Part shown: positions 42,130 to 51,163 of the stretch, piece by piece
Position numbering within the stretch: the stretch's first letter is position 1
Layout: each line of letters begins with the position of its first letter
Source: Dasania marina DSM 21967
GTDB taxonomy: Bacteria > Pseudomonadota > Gammaproteobacteria > Pseudomonadales > Dasaniaceae
Assembly: GCF_000373485.1 (NCBI RefSeq)
Contig: NZ_KB891575.1
Coordinates: forward strand, 928,169-992,168
Reading direction: 5' to 3'
Length of the DNA stretch: 64,000 nucleotides
Position numbers and translations under genes: made by a program
The notes under the pieces: model-generated
The model's input: only the letters and a program-made list of their open reading frames with translations
Told to the model about the DNA's origin: nothing
Database searches by the model: none

Positions 42130-42510
42130 ATGGCTAAAAATCCGCTCTGTTGGTTTGAAATTTATGTCAATGATATGGCTAGGGCCAAGGCTTTTTATGA
42201 GGCGGTGCTAGCCGTAGAGCTAGAGACGCTAGGCGACCCTACTGATACATCCATAAGCATGCAGTCATTTCCATCGGATATGGAAGAGTATGGTGCTACC
42301 GGCGCACTGGTGAAAATGGATGGCGTTGTCGCCGGCGGCAATAGCACCTTGGTCTATTTCTCCTGTGATGACTGTGCCATTGAAGAGTCGCGGGTGATAG
42401 CTGCTGGTGGCAATATACAAAGGCCTAAGATGGCCATTGGTGAGTATGGATTTATTAGCTTAGTCATGGATACGGAGGGCAATATGCTTGGCCTGCACTC
42501 ATTAGCATAA
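42130..42510 (+). CDS. VOC (glyoxalase/bleomycin-resistance) family protein
   Basis: 126 residues using the ATG at 42130, which has AAGGAG six bases upstream; an ATG at 42103 would add nine residues. The betaalphabetabetabeta folds are visible: CWFEIYVNDMARAKAFYEAV at the start and GEYGFISLVMDTEGNMLGLH at the end, the usual VOC opening and closing. Such small proteins can be lyases, dioxygenases or binding proteins; the catalytic chemistry is not readable. It lies 36 bp after the GlcD-like gene, same strand. Confidence 0.85.
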   Translation: MAKNPLCWFEIYVNDMARAKAFYEAVLAVELETLGDPTDTSISMQSFPSDMEEYGATGALVKMDGVVAGGNSTLVYFSCDDCAIEESRVIAAGGNIQRPKMAIGEYGFISLVMDTEGNMLGLHSLA

Positions 42511-42573
42511 TGCGTGCTTTTTTATTTTAAATTGATAGTTTTTTTCGCCATCTATAGATGCAGGTAGTAATCA

Positions 42574-42927
42574 ATGAATGCAGTACAGCGACCGGTTAAT
42601 AAGCATAAAGCCTACCATGCCCATGTCTATTTTGATGAGCATAGCGTGACCTATGCTGCGGCGCTTTGCGCTGAGGGCGGCGAGCGCTTTGGCTTACAGA
42701 TAGGGCGCGTGCATGAAAAGCTGGTGGGGCCACACCCTAGGTGGAGCTGTCAGATTATTTTTGGCACTAGAGATTTTGATGCCTTGATTCCTTGGTTGGA
42801 TGAGCGGCGCAATGGCCTTAGCGTATTAGTACATGCTTTAACCGGCAATGATTTAAACGACCACACCCTTTATGCTTATTGGCTGGGGGATAGTGTTGAA
42901 CTTAACCTCGCTATGTTTGGTGGTTAG
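42574..42927 (+). CDS. DOPA 4,5-dioxygenase-like small protein
   Basis: 117 residues. KAYHAHVYFDE at the start and VGPHPRWSCQIIF with LSVLVHALTGNDLNDHTLYA match the DOPA-dioxygenase-like family, with His residues placed as possible metal ligands (AYHAH, GPHP, VHALTG, DH). In fungi and plants relatives open the DOPA ring; bacterial members are mostly uncharacterised. It stands as a short single gene after the VOC protein. Family assignment good, function in this organism unknown. Confidence 0.82.
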   Translation: MNAVQRPVNKHKAYHAHVYFDEHSVTYAAALCAEGGERFGLQIGRVHEKLVGPHPRWSCQIIFGTRDFDALIPWLDERRNGLSVLVHALTGNDLNDHTLYAYWLGDSVELNLAMFGG

Positions 42928-43010
42928 CATTCTAGTACTTCGCGTCTAGTTATAATGGGTTTAGCTTAACGCTAGATTGTTTTTTAGGCTGTCACTGAGT
43001 TAGGTTTTTT

Positions 43011-44072
43011 ATGCTGCTACTCACCACTTACATACTTATCGCTATATTTTTTTCCTTTGTCTGCTCTATTTTTGAGGCGGTGCTGCTTAGCGTCAATCGC
43101 GCGCATATCGCTATTATGAGAAGCCACGGCCAACAAGCGGCTGGTGACTTACTCAAGGAGTTAAAGGACGACATAGGCAAACCGTTGGCGGCTATTTTAT
43201 CACTCAATACTATCGCTCATACCGTAGGCGCAGTGGGTGCGGGCGCGCAAGCGACAGAAGTATTTGGTAGTGCCTATATAGGTTTGGCATCAGTGGTTTT
43301 GACTTTGTTGATATTGATTTTTTCGGAAATTATACCAAAAACACTAGGGGCAACTTACTGGCGGCAGTTAGCGCCTATTACGGCTCACTCGTTAAAATAT
43401 TTAATCCTCTTGCTATATCCCCTAGTGAAGTTGTCGGTAAAAATTACTGCCAATATTCCCAACGAACCCAGTCTAAATGGTTTTAGCCGCAAAGAGTTTG
43501 CAGCAATGGCGGAGATTAGCTCGCAGGATGGTCAGTTAGCCAAGCAAGAATCCAAGTTTGTAAAAAATTTAATGAAACTAAGGAGTACCCAGGTTAAAGA
43601 TGCCATGACCCCTAGAACTGTTGTTTTTTCCCTGCCGCAGCAACTCACCGTAGAAGCCTTTTTTCATAAGCACGATAAAGCGGTTTTTAGCCGCATCCCG
43701 GTTTTTGCTGATAGTCGTGAAGAAATAACTGGCTATGTATTTCGCAGTGATTTATTTCTGGCCCAGGCTAGGGGTAATGGCGATAGCCTGTTAGCCAATT
43801 ATAAACGCGACCTTCCCGCATTGTTGCCGACTATGTCGCTTAGCCATGTGTTAAACGAAATGCTTACGTTGCGGGTGCACCTGATGATGGTGGTTAATGA
43901 GTATGGGGGTGTTGAAGGTATTATCAGTTTAGAGGATGTGCTGGAGACTATGCTGGGCTTGGAAATTATTGACGAAAAAGATCAGGCCGTTGATATGCAA
44001 AAAGAAGCTCTCAAGCAATGGCGGCGTCGCGAATATCAGAAGAATTCGGATGATAGCGTGGAGGATAATTGA
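43011..44072 (+). CDS. CNNM/HlyC-CorC-type membrane protein with CBS pair
   Basis: 353 residues. The DUF21 membrane domain (about 1-180) has four hydrophobic segments and IFSEIIPKTLGATYW, the conserved signature. A CBS pair follows (about 195-330), with VKDAMTPRTVVFSLP opening and NEYGGVEGIISLEDVLETMLG closing. It lacks the C-terminal CorC transporter-associated domain, so it is a short form. Family members are linked to Mg2+ or Co2+ handling. Single gene, followed by a convergent small gene. Confidence 0.88.
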   Translation: MLLLTTYILIAIFFSFVCSIFEAVLLSVNRAHIAIMRSHGQQAAGDLLKELKDDIGKPLAAILSLNTIAHTVGAVGAGAQATEVFGSAYIGLASVVLTLLILIFSEIIPKTLGATYWRQLAPITAHSLKYLILLLYPLVKLSVKITANIPNEPSLNGFSRKEFAAMAEISSQDGQLAKQESKFVKNLMKLRSTQVKDAMTPRTVVFSLPQQLTVEAFFHKHDKAVFSRIPVFADSREEITGYVFRSDLFLAQARGNGDSLLANYKRDLPALLPTMSLSHVLNEMLTLRVHLMMVVNEYGGVEGIISLEDVLETMLGLEIIDEKDQAVDMQKEALKQWRRREYQKNSDDSVEDN

Positions 44073-44091
44073 GGGTGACGGTGTGGCTGGA

Positions 44092-44430
44092 TTAATGGCC
44101 TAAGAATTGATCGATTAACCCCGCTAGCTCTTCGTGTAAGTGACTTTCAAATTCATCTAGGCTTCCATTAAATAAACGCAAGTATCTTTCGGCCTGCTCA
44201 TGGCTAATGTTCTTATGGCTGAGTTGATATTGCATCTCAGGCATATTTTTATCCATCCTAGGGCTAAGCTGCCAATGCACAAAGTCGGAATCCAGTGAGG
44301 CCAGTGCCTGTTGGGCGAATTCACAAAAGGCGTCCACATGATCTATGCCTTCCGGGCCTAGGCAGCCTGGCTCTATACGGCTTAAAACAGTAAGTTTTTT
44401 CTCGGCGGGTAAGGGTAGGTTAATTGCCAT
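44092..44430 (-). CDS. Hypothetical small cytoplasmic protein
   Basis: 112 residues from the ATG at 44430 (MAINLPLPAEKKLTVLSRIE); an upstream in-frame start at 44463 is less likely. No signal peptide or membrane helix. Acidic, mostly helical, with a GCLGPEGIDHVDAFCEFAQQ segment carrying two Cys. I do not recognise the family. Codon use looks normal, and it lies between the CNNM-type gene and the FMN-reductase gene without an obvious operon. Confidence 0.6.
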   Translation of the reverse strand: MAINLPLPAEKKLTVLSRIEPGCLGPEGIDHVDAFCEFAQQALASLDSDFVHWQLSPRMDKNMPEMQYQLSHKNISHEQAERYLRLFNGSLDEFESHLHEELAGLIDQFLGH

Positions 44431-44552
44431 AGTGCGCGACTCTGTGTAGGGCGTTATTGTCAACTATAGCTGCGAATGCCGTTTTTTCATCTAGACTAGA
44501 ATGTTAGCAGCATAGCTGCAGCTAACGTGATAAAAAATATAACGGAGAGCGT

Positions 44553-45098
44553 ATGAATATCATCGGTATTAGCGGCAGCCTGCGACAGGCTTCATTCAAC
44601 AGCCTGCTGTTAAAGGCAGCGGCTGAGGTCGCTAAAAATCAGGGGGCTGTGTTCGAGATTTTTGACCTTTCAGAGCTGCCTTTATACAACAGTGATTTGG
44701 ATGGGGATGTTAAACCAGCAGCGGTAAGCCGTTTGTTAGCCGCGATTACGCAGGCAGACGGCATTTTTTTTGCCACTCCAGAATATAATTATAGTATCCC
44801 CGGGGTGTTAAAAAACGCTATAGACTGGGCCTCGCGCCCGGCCTATCAATCGGTGTTAGCGGGCAAGCCCAGCGGTATTGTGAGTGCGTCTATGAGCCCG
44901 CTGGGTGGCGCTAGGGCGCAGGTGCATTTACGTGATGTATTGGCAGGCACCTTAACGCCAGTACTGCTATCGCCCGATTATTTATTGCCGCTGGCGCAAC
45001 AGGCTTTTGATAGTAGCGGTGTGCTTTGTGATAGCAAGGCACAAGAGCGGCTTAGCCGTTATGTGGCTAGCTATATTGCTTGGGCCTCACAGCACTAA
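44553..45098 (+). CDS. NAD(P)H-dependent FMN reductase (ChrR/YieF-like)
   Basis: 181 residues, flavodoxin-like fold. The FMN phosphate loop is GISGSLRQASFNSLLL. TPEYNYSIPGVLKNAIDWAS and the GKPSGIVSASMSPLGGARAQ segment are characteristic of the ChrR/YieF quinone reductases. They reduce quinones, chromate or azo compounds using NAD(P)H and limit one-electron redox cycling. GGAG precedes the ATG. Single gene. Confidence 0.9.
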   Translation: MNIIGISGSLRQASFNSLLLKAAAEVAKNQGAVFEIFDLSELPLYNSDLDGDVKPAAVSRLLAAITQADGIFFATPEYNYSIPGVLKNAIDWASRPAYQSVLAGKPSGIVSASMSPLGGARAQVHLRDVLAGTLTPVLLSPDYLLPLAQQAFDSSGVLCDSKAQERLSRYVASYIAWASQH

Positions 45099-45107
45099 GG
45101 AACTGGT

Positions 45108-47381
45108 TTATTTCGCTTCGTATAAACGGCCTTTTTGCTGATTGATTAGCTTTAGTAGTTGCTCCGAGGGCTGCGGTTTAGCAAATAAATAACCTTGAAT
45201 ATAATCCACTTTCATCTCGCGCAGCATTTGCGCCTGTTCAGGGTTTTCTACGCCTTCGGCAACCACTGCAAAGTTGAGGGCGTGGGCTAGGTGCACCACT
45301 GAGCTGACTATGGCTTGGTCGGCAGGGTCCTGCGCAATATTGATAATAAAAGAGCGATCGATTTTGATGGTGTTGACCGGAAATTGTTTAAGATAGGCTA
45401 GTGAAGAATAGCCGGTACCAAAATCATCTATGGAAATATGGGCGCCCAATTCGCGGAGGGTTTGCAAGGTTGCGGAGGCCGTTGCGGGGTCACGCATAAT
45501 TTCGGTTTCGGTGACTTCAAAGCCCAGTTTAAAACGGGCCGGGTTGAGCTGTGCCCGGGCCATAATGTCATGGATAGTCTGCGCCAAATCGGCCTGCGCT
45601 AATTGCCGGCCCGATAAATTTACCGAGATGCCCAAGGGTCTATTTAATTGGCAGCGCTGTTGCCAACTGTTGGCTTCTTGGCAGGCTAGTTCCAGTATCC
45701 ACTCACCTAAAGGCACGATTAAGCCGGTTTCTTCCGCGATGGGGATAAACTCTATGGGTGAGAGTAAGCCGCGCTGGGGGTGTTGCCAGCGCACTAAGGC
45801 CTCGAGAAAGATAATGTCGCCACTGTGGCTTTCTATTATGGGTTGGAAGTGTAGGCAGAATTGTTGTTTGTCGTGTTCTAGGGCGTGGCGTATCTCGTTT
45901 TCCACCCGCAGTTGCGTGCTGACTTGTATTTGCATGCGCTCATCAAATAATTGATAGGCGCCACGGCCACTGCCTTTGGCTTCATACATGGCGATGTCGG
46001 CGGCACTGATAAGATTTTCGGCGCTGCTGTATTGGTCAGCCAAGGCTATGCCTACACTGGCGTTTAAAAAGATGCTATCACCTAGCAATTGCATGGGGGG
46101 CGCTAGTGTGTCCAGTATGCGCTGGGCAATAATCGCGGCGTCACGGTGGCTGTTGATATCGGGGCAGGCGATCACAAATTCGTCGCCGGCCAGTCTGGCA
46201 ACGGTGTCATTGGGGCGTACGGCTTGCTGTAGGCGCTTGGCGACTTCAATTAAAGCGCTATCACCTGCTTCATGGCCAAAGCTGTCGTTAATGCGTTTAA
46301 AGTGATCTAGGTCGACAAACAAGGCCGCCAAGCCCGAGCGCTGCTCTTTGCGTTGCCCTAGGTGTTGCTCCAACCTATCTAATAATAAAAGGCGGTTGGG
46401 CAGGCCGGTAAGGGCATCGTGTAATGCCTGGTGCTTGAGTTCGTCTTGCTGGCGTTTACGTGCGCTAATATCGCGGGCAAAGGCAAAAAAGCTCCATTCC
46501 TCATTCTCCTGTATAGACCAAAGGGTGATCTCTATGGGAAATTCATGGCCTTTGCAGTGCATGGCTGGCAGCTCTAGAGTTTGCCCCAGTACGCTGGCCT
46601 GGCCACTGATTAAGAAGCGCTGCATACCCTGTTGGTGGGCCTCCCTAAAGGCGGGGGGGACGATGAGTTCGGCTACTGTGCGCCCCAGCGCTTGCTCTGA
46701 GTTCCAGCCAAAGATGCGTTGTGCAGCATGGTTCCACGCGGTCACCGAGCCTAGGCTATCCATGGCAATAAAGGCATCGGCGGTGCTATTGAGTATATGG
46801 CGGTGACGTTGCTCGCTGTCGGCCAGCTGTTGTTGTGCTAGCTCGCGTTCAAACACGCGGCCCAGTTGCAGGCCTACATGGCTCATAACATCCAGCAGTG
46901 CGTGGTCGGGCTGATGCGCCCGCGAGGAATAAAACTCTAATACCGCGACGACTTTATCACCGGTTAATACGGGGAAGGCAAAGCAGGATTTGAGGCTGGT
47001 TTTGGCGATACTGTCTTGACGTATATAAGCAGGGTCCTGCTGCGCATTAATCATCCACTCAGGTTGGCCGTTGGCAAAGACGCGGCCGGGTATACCCTCG
47101 CCCTTGGCAAAGGGTCGTGCCTCACTGTCTTCGCGAAAGCGAAGTAAATTAGCTTGTTGGTGTTGCGCAATAATATGCCAGATATTGGCGGAGCGCAGAA
47201 TGTTGTCGGGGCCACTGATAAATACATGGCCTAAAGACCAGCCCGTTGCCTGACAAATAAACATCAGCGCTTTTTGTAAAGATTCTGTGGTGGAGTTGGC
47301 TTCATTAGCGGCTACAGCAATTTTTTCTAGCAGGCCTAGGTAGGTCTGCGAGGCGGCACTAGTTTCAGGGGGGTGTAGCAT
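45108..47381 (-). CDS. GAF - PAS - GGDEF - EAL cyclic-di-GMP protein
   Basis: About 757 residues from the ATG at 47381; an ATG at 47453 would add 24. GAF at about 15-170, then PAS with ILNSTADAFIAMDSLGS and DISARKRQQDELKHQALHDA leading into GGDEF. The signature is RLAGDEF (AGDEF, a variant often active). The EAL domain has FLEALVRWQHPQRGLL, ISVNLSGRQL, IDDFGTGYSSL, KIDRSFI and VVAEGVEN, all intact. It may both make and break c-di-GMP, tuned by PAS/GAF ligands. No membrane segment seen. Second such protein in the window. Confidence 0.92.
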   Translation of the reverse strand: MLHPPETSAASQTYLGLLEKIAVAANEANSTTESLQKALMFICQATGWSLGHVFISGPDNILRSANIWHIIAQHQQANLLRFREDSEARPFAKGEGIPGRVFANGQPEWMINAQQDPAYIRQDSIAKTSLKSCFAFPVLTGDKVVAVLEFYSSRAHQPDHALLDVMSHVGLQLGRVFERELAQQQLADSEQRHRHILNSTADAFIAMDSLGSVTAWNHAAQRIFGWNSEQALGRTVAELIVPPAFREAHQQGMQRFLISGQASVLGQTLELPAMHCKGHEFPIEITLWSIQENEEWSFFAFARDISARKRQQDELKHQALHDALTGLPNRLLLLDRLEQHLGQRKEQRSGLAALFVDLDHFKRINDSFGHEAGDSALIEVAKRLQQAVRPNDTVARLAGDEFVIACPDINSHRDAAIIAQRILDTLAPPMQLLGDSIFLNASVGIALADQYSSAENLISAADIAMYEAKGSGRGAYQLFDERMQIQVSTQLRVENEIRHALEHDKQQFCLHFQPIIESHSGDIIFLEALVRWQHPQRGLLSPIEFIPIAEETGLIVPLGEWILELACQEANSWQQRCQLNRPLGISVNLSGRQLAQADLAQTIHDIMARAQLNPARFKLGFEVTETEIMRDPATASATLQTLRELGAHISIDDFGTGYSSLAYLKQFPVNTIKIDRSFIINIAQDPADQAIVSSVVHLAHALNFAVVAEGVENPEQAQMLREMKVDYIQGYLFAKPQPSEQLLKLINQQKGRLYEAK

Positions 47382-47586
47382 AATTATTCTCTGCAGAGGG
47401 CTTATCAGTGGGTTTATGTTATACAAGGTATGCGCATAGTGCGGTAAAAACAAAAGCCCTAGTGTTAATCATGAGCCAGCAAGTTATCAGCTTTTTCTAT
47501 TCGATTAAAGGCGAAGAAAAACTAGGGTTATGTAACGTGGCTATTATCGATATCTGATACTATCGCTTGATTATTTTATAAATGAG

Positions 47587-48807
47587 TTGTCCCAATTGAA
47601 TAACGTAACGCCAAAACCTGCTTTGCCCCAAGCTGAGTTTGTTGCCTTAATGGCAATAATGACCTCGCTGGTTGCGCTTTCCATCGATTGTATGTTGCCG
47701 GCACTGCCCGAAATCGGCCGCGACTTGCAGGTGAGTGATGCCAACGATAATCAATTGATTATTTCCCTGTTGTTTTTAGGTATGGCGCTGGGGCAATTAT
47801 TTTTTGGCCCCTTATCCGACAGTCTAGGGCGTAAGCCTGCGGTGGCTATAGGTATGGCGGTGTTTGTGCTGGGTAGTTTGCTATCTATAGTCGCCACCGA
47901 TTTTTCTACGATGTTATTGGGTCGCATTTTACAAGGCATAGGCCTGGGGGCGCCGCGTACGGTATCCATCGCGTTGATTAGGGATATGTATCAAGGCCAG
48001 GCCATGGCGCGGGTGATGTCGTTTATTATGACGGTGTTTATTTTAGCGCCTATGGTTGCGCCTGCTGTAGGCCAGGCTATTTTGTTGTGGGCCGGTTGGC
48101 AGGCGATTTTTGTTGCCATACTGCTGCAGGGTTTGTTGGTGTTGCTGTGGTTTTACTGGCGCCAGCCAGAAACCTTGTTGCCTGCGCAGCGTGTGCCCTT
48201 TTCCTTACTGCATATAAAGCGTGCCATTATGGAGGTGTTACGTAACCCGGTGGCTTTGGGTTATACCCTGATGGCAGGGTTTGTGTTTGGCGCTTTTTTG
48301 GCGTACTTGGCCAGCACGCAGCAACTTTTTCAGCAGCAGTATAAGTTAGGCGCATGGTTTCCCGCGTTATTTGCGTTATTAGCGTTGGCCGTAGGCGGTG
48401 CATCTTTTACCAACGGCCGGCTGGTGATGCGTTTTGGCATGCAGTATATCTGTGCCCGTTCGCTGTGGCTGTTGACTGGGGTGTCGCTATTATTTTGTAT
48501 AGTCGTTTGGCAGTTTATGGGTCATCCACCGCTGTGGTTATTGGTGCTGTACTTTCTTATTAGCTTATTTTGTACAGGATTATTGTTTGGCAATATTAAC
48601 GCTTTGGCGATGGAGCCGCTGGGCCATATCGCTGGGGTAGGGGCTGCGGTAGTAGGGTCGTTATCGACCTTAATCTCTGTGCCTTTGGCGGTGTTTATAG
48701 GCGGTGCTTACCAAGGTAGCGTGCAGCCTTTGGTTATGGGTTTTGGCAGCTGTGCGGCTATTGCCCTATTGCTGATGCGCTGGACCGAAGCACGGCGAGT
48801 ATCGTAA
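47587..48807 (+). CDS. Bcr/CflA-type multidrug efflux transporter (MFS)
   Basis: 406 residues with about 12 membrane helices. Motif A, FFGPLSDSLGRKPAV, sits between helices 2 and 3. DCMLPALPEIGRDLQVSDAN in helix 1 and GAPRTVSIALIRDMYQGQAM after helix 4 are typical of the DHA1 Bcr/CflA group. It exports small amphiphilic compounds by proton antiport. The start is TTG at 47587 (or 47596); an ATG at 47582 is in another frame. It runs 14 bp before the CDF gene, which may be co-transcribed. Confidence 0.9.
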   Translation: MSQLNNVTPKPALPQAEFVALMAIMTSLVALSIDCMLPALPEIGRDLQVSDANDNQLIISLLFLGMALGQLFFGPLSDSLGRKPAVAIGMAVFVLGSLLSIVATDFSTMLLGRILQGIGLGAPRTVSIALIRDMYQGQAMARVMSFIMTVFILAPMVAPAVGQAILLWAGWQAIFVAILLQGLLVLLWFYWRQPETLLPAQRVPFSLLHIKRAIMEVLRNPVALGYTLMAGFVFGAFLAYLASTQQLFQQQYKLGAWFPALFALLALAVGGASFTNGRLVMRFGMQYICARSLWLLTGVSLLFCIVVWQFMGHPPLWLLVLYFLISLFCTGLLFGNINALAMEPLGHIAGVGAAVVGSLSTLISVPLAVFIGGAYQGSVQPLVMGFGSCAAIALLLMRWTEARRVS

Positions 48808-48821
48808 AAGGTATTTATTTT

Positions 48822-49733
48822 ATGCACGATAATAATTTACAAGACTGGCAGCACGAGCATACTTTTAATCAAGATAAGCGCCGGCCTGGTGAATCGAAAA
48901 CGCTAATCGTCATCGCCATTACCGCGGTAATGATGGTAGTAGAGATTAGCGCAGGGGTGCTTTATGGCTCTATGGCCTTGCTGGCCGATGGCCTGCACAT
49001 GGCTTCCCATACCGTGGCATTGGCCATTACTGCTTTTGCCTATATTTATGCGCGCCGCCATGCTCTTAACCCTGGTTTTAGCTTTGGCACCGGCAAGGTG
49101 AATGCGCTGGGCGGTTTTACTGGTGCCGTGCTGCTGGTGATTTTTTCCTTAATGATGGCGGTGGAAAGTGTTGAGCGTTTGCTTAACCCGGTGGCTATCG
49201 TATTCAACCAAGCCATAGCGGTTGCGGTGTTGGGTTTGCTGGTTAATGCGCTGTGTGCCTATGTGCTGGGGGTGCACAGTCATGGTGATCACCACCATAA
49301 CGGCCACGATCATAATCTGACCTCGGCCTACTTGCATGTATTGGCCGATGCACTTACCTCGGTGCTGGCGATAGTGGCATTGATAGCCGCTAAGTATTAT
49401 GGCTATGTGTGGATGGACCCGCTGATGGGGGTGGTAGGCGCAATACTTATCGCCCGTTGGTCCTATGGCCTGTTGCGGACTACCAGCGCGGTGTTGCTGG
49501 ATAAACAGGCCCCCAAACTGTTACGTGAAGAAATACGAACGGCGCTGGAAAGTGATGAGGACACGCGAGTTAGCGATTTGCATGTGTGGTCTATAGGGCC
49601 AGAGATTTATTCGGCCTTGATTACGGTAGTGGCGGATAAACCGGTGACGCCAGATGAATATAAATCACGGCTACCGCAAACTTTGGGCTTAGTGCATGTG
49701 ACGGTAGAAGTGCATCGCTGCCGTCATCACTAA
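48822..49733 (+). CDS. Cation diffusion facilitator, DmeF-like
   Basis: 303 residues. It opens with a His-containing cytoplasmic tail, QDWQHEHTFNQD, typical of DmeF. Six membrane helices follow, with LLADGLHMASHTVAL holding the transport-site Asp/His. The His-rich loop HSHGDHHHNGHDHN lies between helices 4 and 5, then HVLADALTSVLAIVAL and the cytoplasmic CTD with DLHVWSIGPEIYSALI. DmeF exports Co2+ (and other divalent metals) in Cupriavidus. No DmeR-type regulator is next to it. Confidence 0.88.
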   Translation: MHDNNLQDWQHEHTFNQDKRRPGESKTLIVIAITAVMMVVEISAGVLYGSMALLADGLHMASHTVALAITAFAYIYARRHALNPGFSFGTGKVNALGGFTGAVLLVIFSLMMAVESVERLLNPVAIVFNQAIAVAVLGLLVNALCAYVLGVHSHGDHHHNGHDHNLTSAYLHVLADALTSVLAIVALIAAKYYGYVWMDPLMGVVGAILIARWSYGLLRTTSAVLLDKQAPKLLREEIRTALESDEDTRVSDLHVWSIGPEIYSALITVVADKPVTPDEYKSRLPQTLGLVHVTVEVHRCRHH

Positions 49734-49748
49734 ATTGTTATTAATCCA

Positions 49749-50534
49749 TTAAACCGTTTGCTGTAGTGCCGTAATGCAAGCAGCGCTGTGGCTGTTGACT
49801 AAAAAGTGGCTAGCACCGGGTATACATTGTAGTTGGCTATTGGGTATGGCTTCGGCGATAAGTTGCGCGAGGGTGTGCAGTATAGGGTTAGATCGATCGC
49901 CGTAAATGAGCTGGGTTGTCATCGTTAGCTGTTGTAAATCTTGTAGCGTGTAAGCTAGGTTCATACATATATCCCAATGCCGTATATTCTCAGACGTCAT
50001 GGGGGTCATGGTATCTTTTATAAAATCTGGCAGGGCGGCATAGCTGTTTTGGCCACCCCAAAAATCGATGACCTGACCACAAGCATGGATTTGTTGTTCG
50101 GCAACCGCCTGCCTATACCCTGTTAAAAATTTATTGAGTGCTGTTATCTCAGGCTGCGTGTGTGCGGCTTGTTGTAATAGCCAGCCGGCAACCGGTTCAA
50201 ACAAGCTGAGCTTGCTTATATTGATGGTGTTTTCTAGTGCTAAGGCCAGCGCCACTACGCCGCCATAGGAGTGGCCCACTAGCTGCACAGGTTGATCGGT
50301 AAGCGTGTTTATAATTTGGCTAATGAGTGTGGTTTCTGTGCGTATGGTGGCCGGCGAGTGGTCAGCTATAGCCGGTGCATCACCGTGGCCGGGCAGTTTA
50401 ATACTAATGCAGTGATATTGTGGGCTGAGTTGCTCTACAAATTTTTTCCAGGCGGCATGGCTAGCGAACGAGCCATGTATAAAAACGATGGGCGGGCCTG
50501 AGCCTTGTTGCTCAAAATAAGGCTGTATATTCAT
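49749..50534 (-). CDS. Alpha/beta hydrolase
   Basis: 261 residues. Oxyanion segment IVFIHGSFASHAAWKKFVEQ, then IKLPGHGDAPAI, nucleophile elbow QLVGHSYGGVVALALA with the catalytic Ser, an acid near LIYGDRSNPI and His in GASHFLVNSH. The fold and motifs are clear; the substrate is not. It stands as a single gene on the minus strand, 15 bp from the convergent CDF gene. Confidence 0.85.
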   Translation of the reverse strand: MNIQPYFEQQGSGPPIVFIHGSFASHAAWKKFVEQLSPQYHCISIKLPGHGDAPAIADHSPATIRTETTLISQIINTLTDQPVQLVGHSYGGVVALALALENTINISKLSLFEPVAGWLLQQAAHTQPEITALNKFLTGYRQAVAEQQIHACGQVIDFWGGQNSYAALPDFIKDTMTPMTSENIRHWDICMNLAYTLQDLQQLTMTTQLIYGDRSNPILHTLAQLIAEAIPNSQLQCIPGASHFLVNSHSAACITALQQTV

Positions 50535-50610
50535 AGTGCGGTTACTTAGTTTATAGGCGGTAGCAATAACTATAGCCGCTGAGGAATCACTATAACAGCC
50601 TGCTTTGCGT

Positions 50611-51048
50611 TTAGCTGACGACAGTGATCTCGCACTGCAGTTGTGATTGTGAGGTCATAGAGTTTAGTACTAAGCAGCTTTGTTCGGCCTTATGTAATAG
50701 TTTTTCTGCTTTGTCTTTATCTTGCTCGTTACTAATAGTGAGTTTTACCTGGGTGTTGACCTGAATGAACTGCATGCCGCGTTCAACTTTATCGAGTATG
50801 CCTTCCGATTGGCAGTTGATCTGTTGCCACGATAGCTTTGAAGCGTTAGCGATGGCACGAAAGGATAAAATAAAACAACTGGCTACCGAGGCCATTAATA
50901 AATCTTCAGGCGACCACTGGTCACCAGGGCCACCAAAGTTTTTGGGCGGGGCGCAACTCAGTGCGGGTAAATTGTCGCCAGTAAGCTGTAAATTGTTCTG
51001 CTCTTCAGCGCTGGCAGTAACGGTGTAGTGATGCGGTAAAGCTTGCAT
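50611..51048 (-). CDS. OsmC/Ohr-family protein
   Basis: 145 residues from ATG 51048 (MQALPHHY); an ATG at 51060 is possible. GDQWSPEDLLMASVASCFILSF carries one conserved Cys, and LLHKAEQSCLVLNSM the second, so the peroxidatic pair of OsmC-type hydroperoxide reductases is present. NFGGPGDQWSPEDLL is closer to OsmC-like than to Ohr. Likely reduces organic peroxides in the cytoplasm. Single gene. Confidence 0.85.
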   Translation of the reverse strand: MQALPHHYTVTASAEEQNNLQLTGDNLPALSCAPPKNFGGPGDQWSPEDLLMASVASCFILSFRAIANASKLSWQQINCQSEGILDKVERGMQFIQVNTQVKLTISNEQDKDKAEKLLHKAEQSCLVLNSMTSQSQLQCEITVVS

Positions 51049-51120
51049 AGTCCATCTCATTAATAAAGGCGTGTCTATGCAGTGTAGTTGTTTGCTGTGA
51101 ATAGTTATTGATATAGCTCA

Positions 51121-51151
51121 AAGAGAGGTTTTATCCCTAAGCCTCTCTTTT
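51121..51151 (-). terminator. Hairpin downstream of the SpdH-like gene
   Basis: AAAGAGAGG ... CCTCTCTTT with a 13-base loop. In the minus direction the stem is followed by only three T, so it is a weak terminator; in the plus direction a T-rich tract follows. Confidence 0.45.
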
Positions 51152-51163
51152 GTTTTGTTGCCA

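Noticed and set aside
45430-46806. Several antisense open frames over the GAF-PAS-GGDEF-EAL gene
   Set aside because: They show no domain, have no ribosome sites and match the codon structure of the real gene on the other strand.
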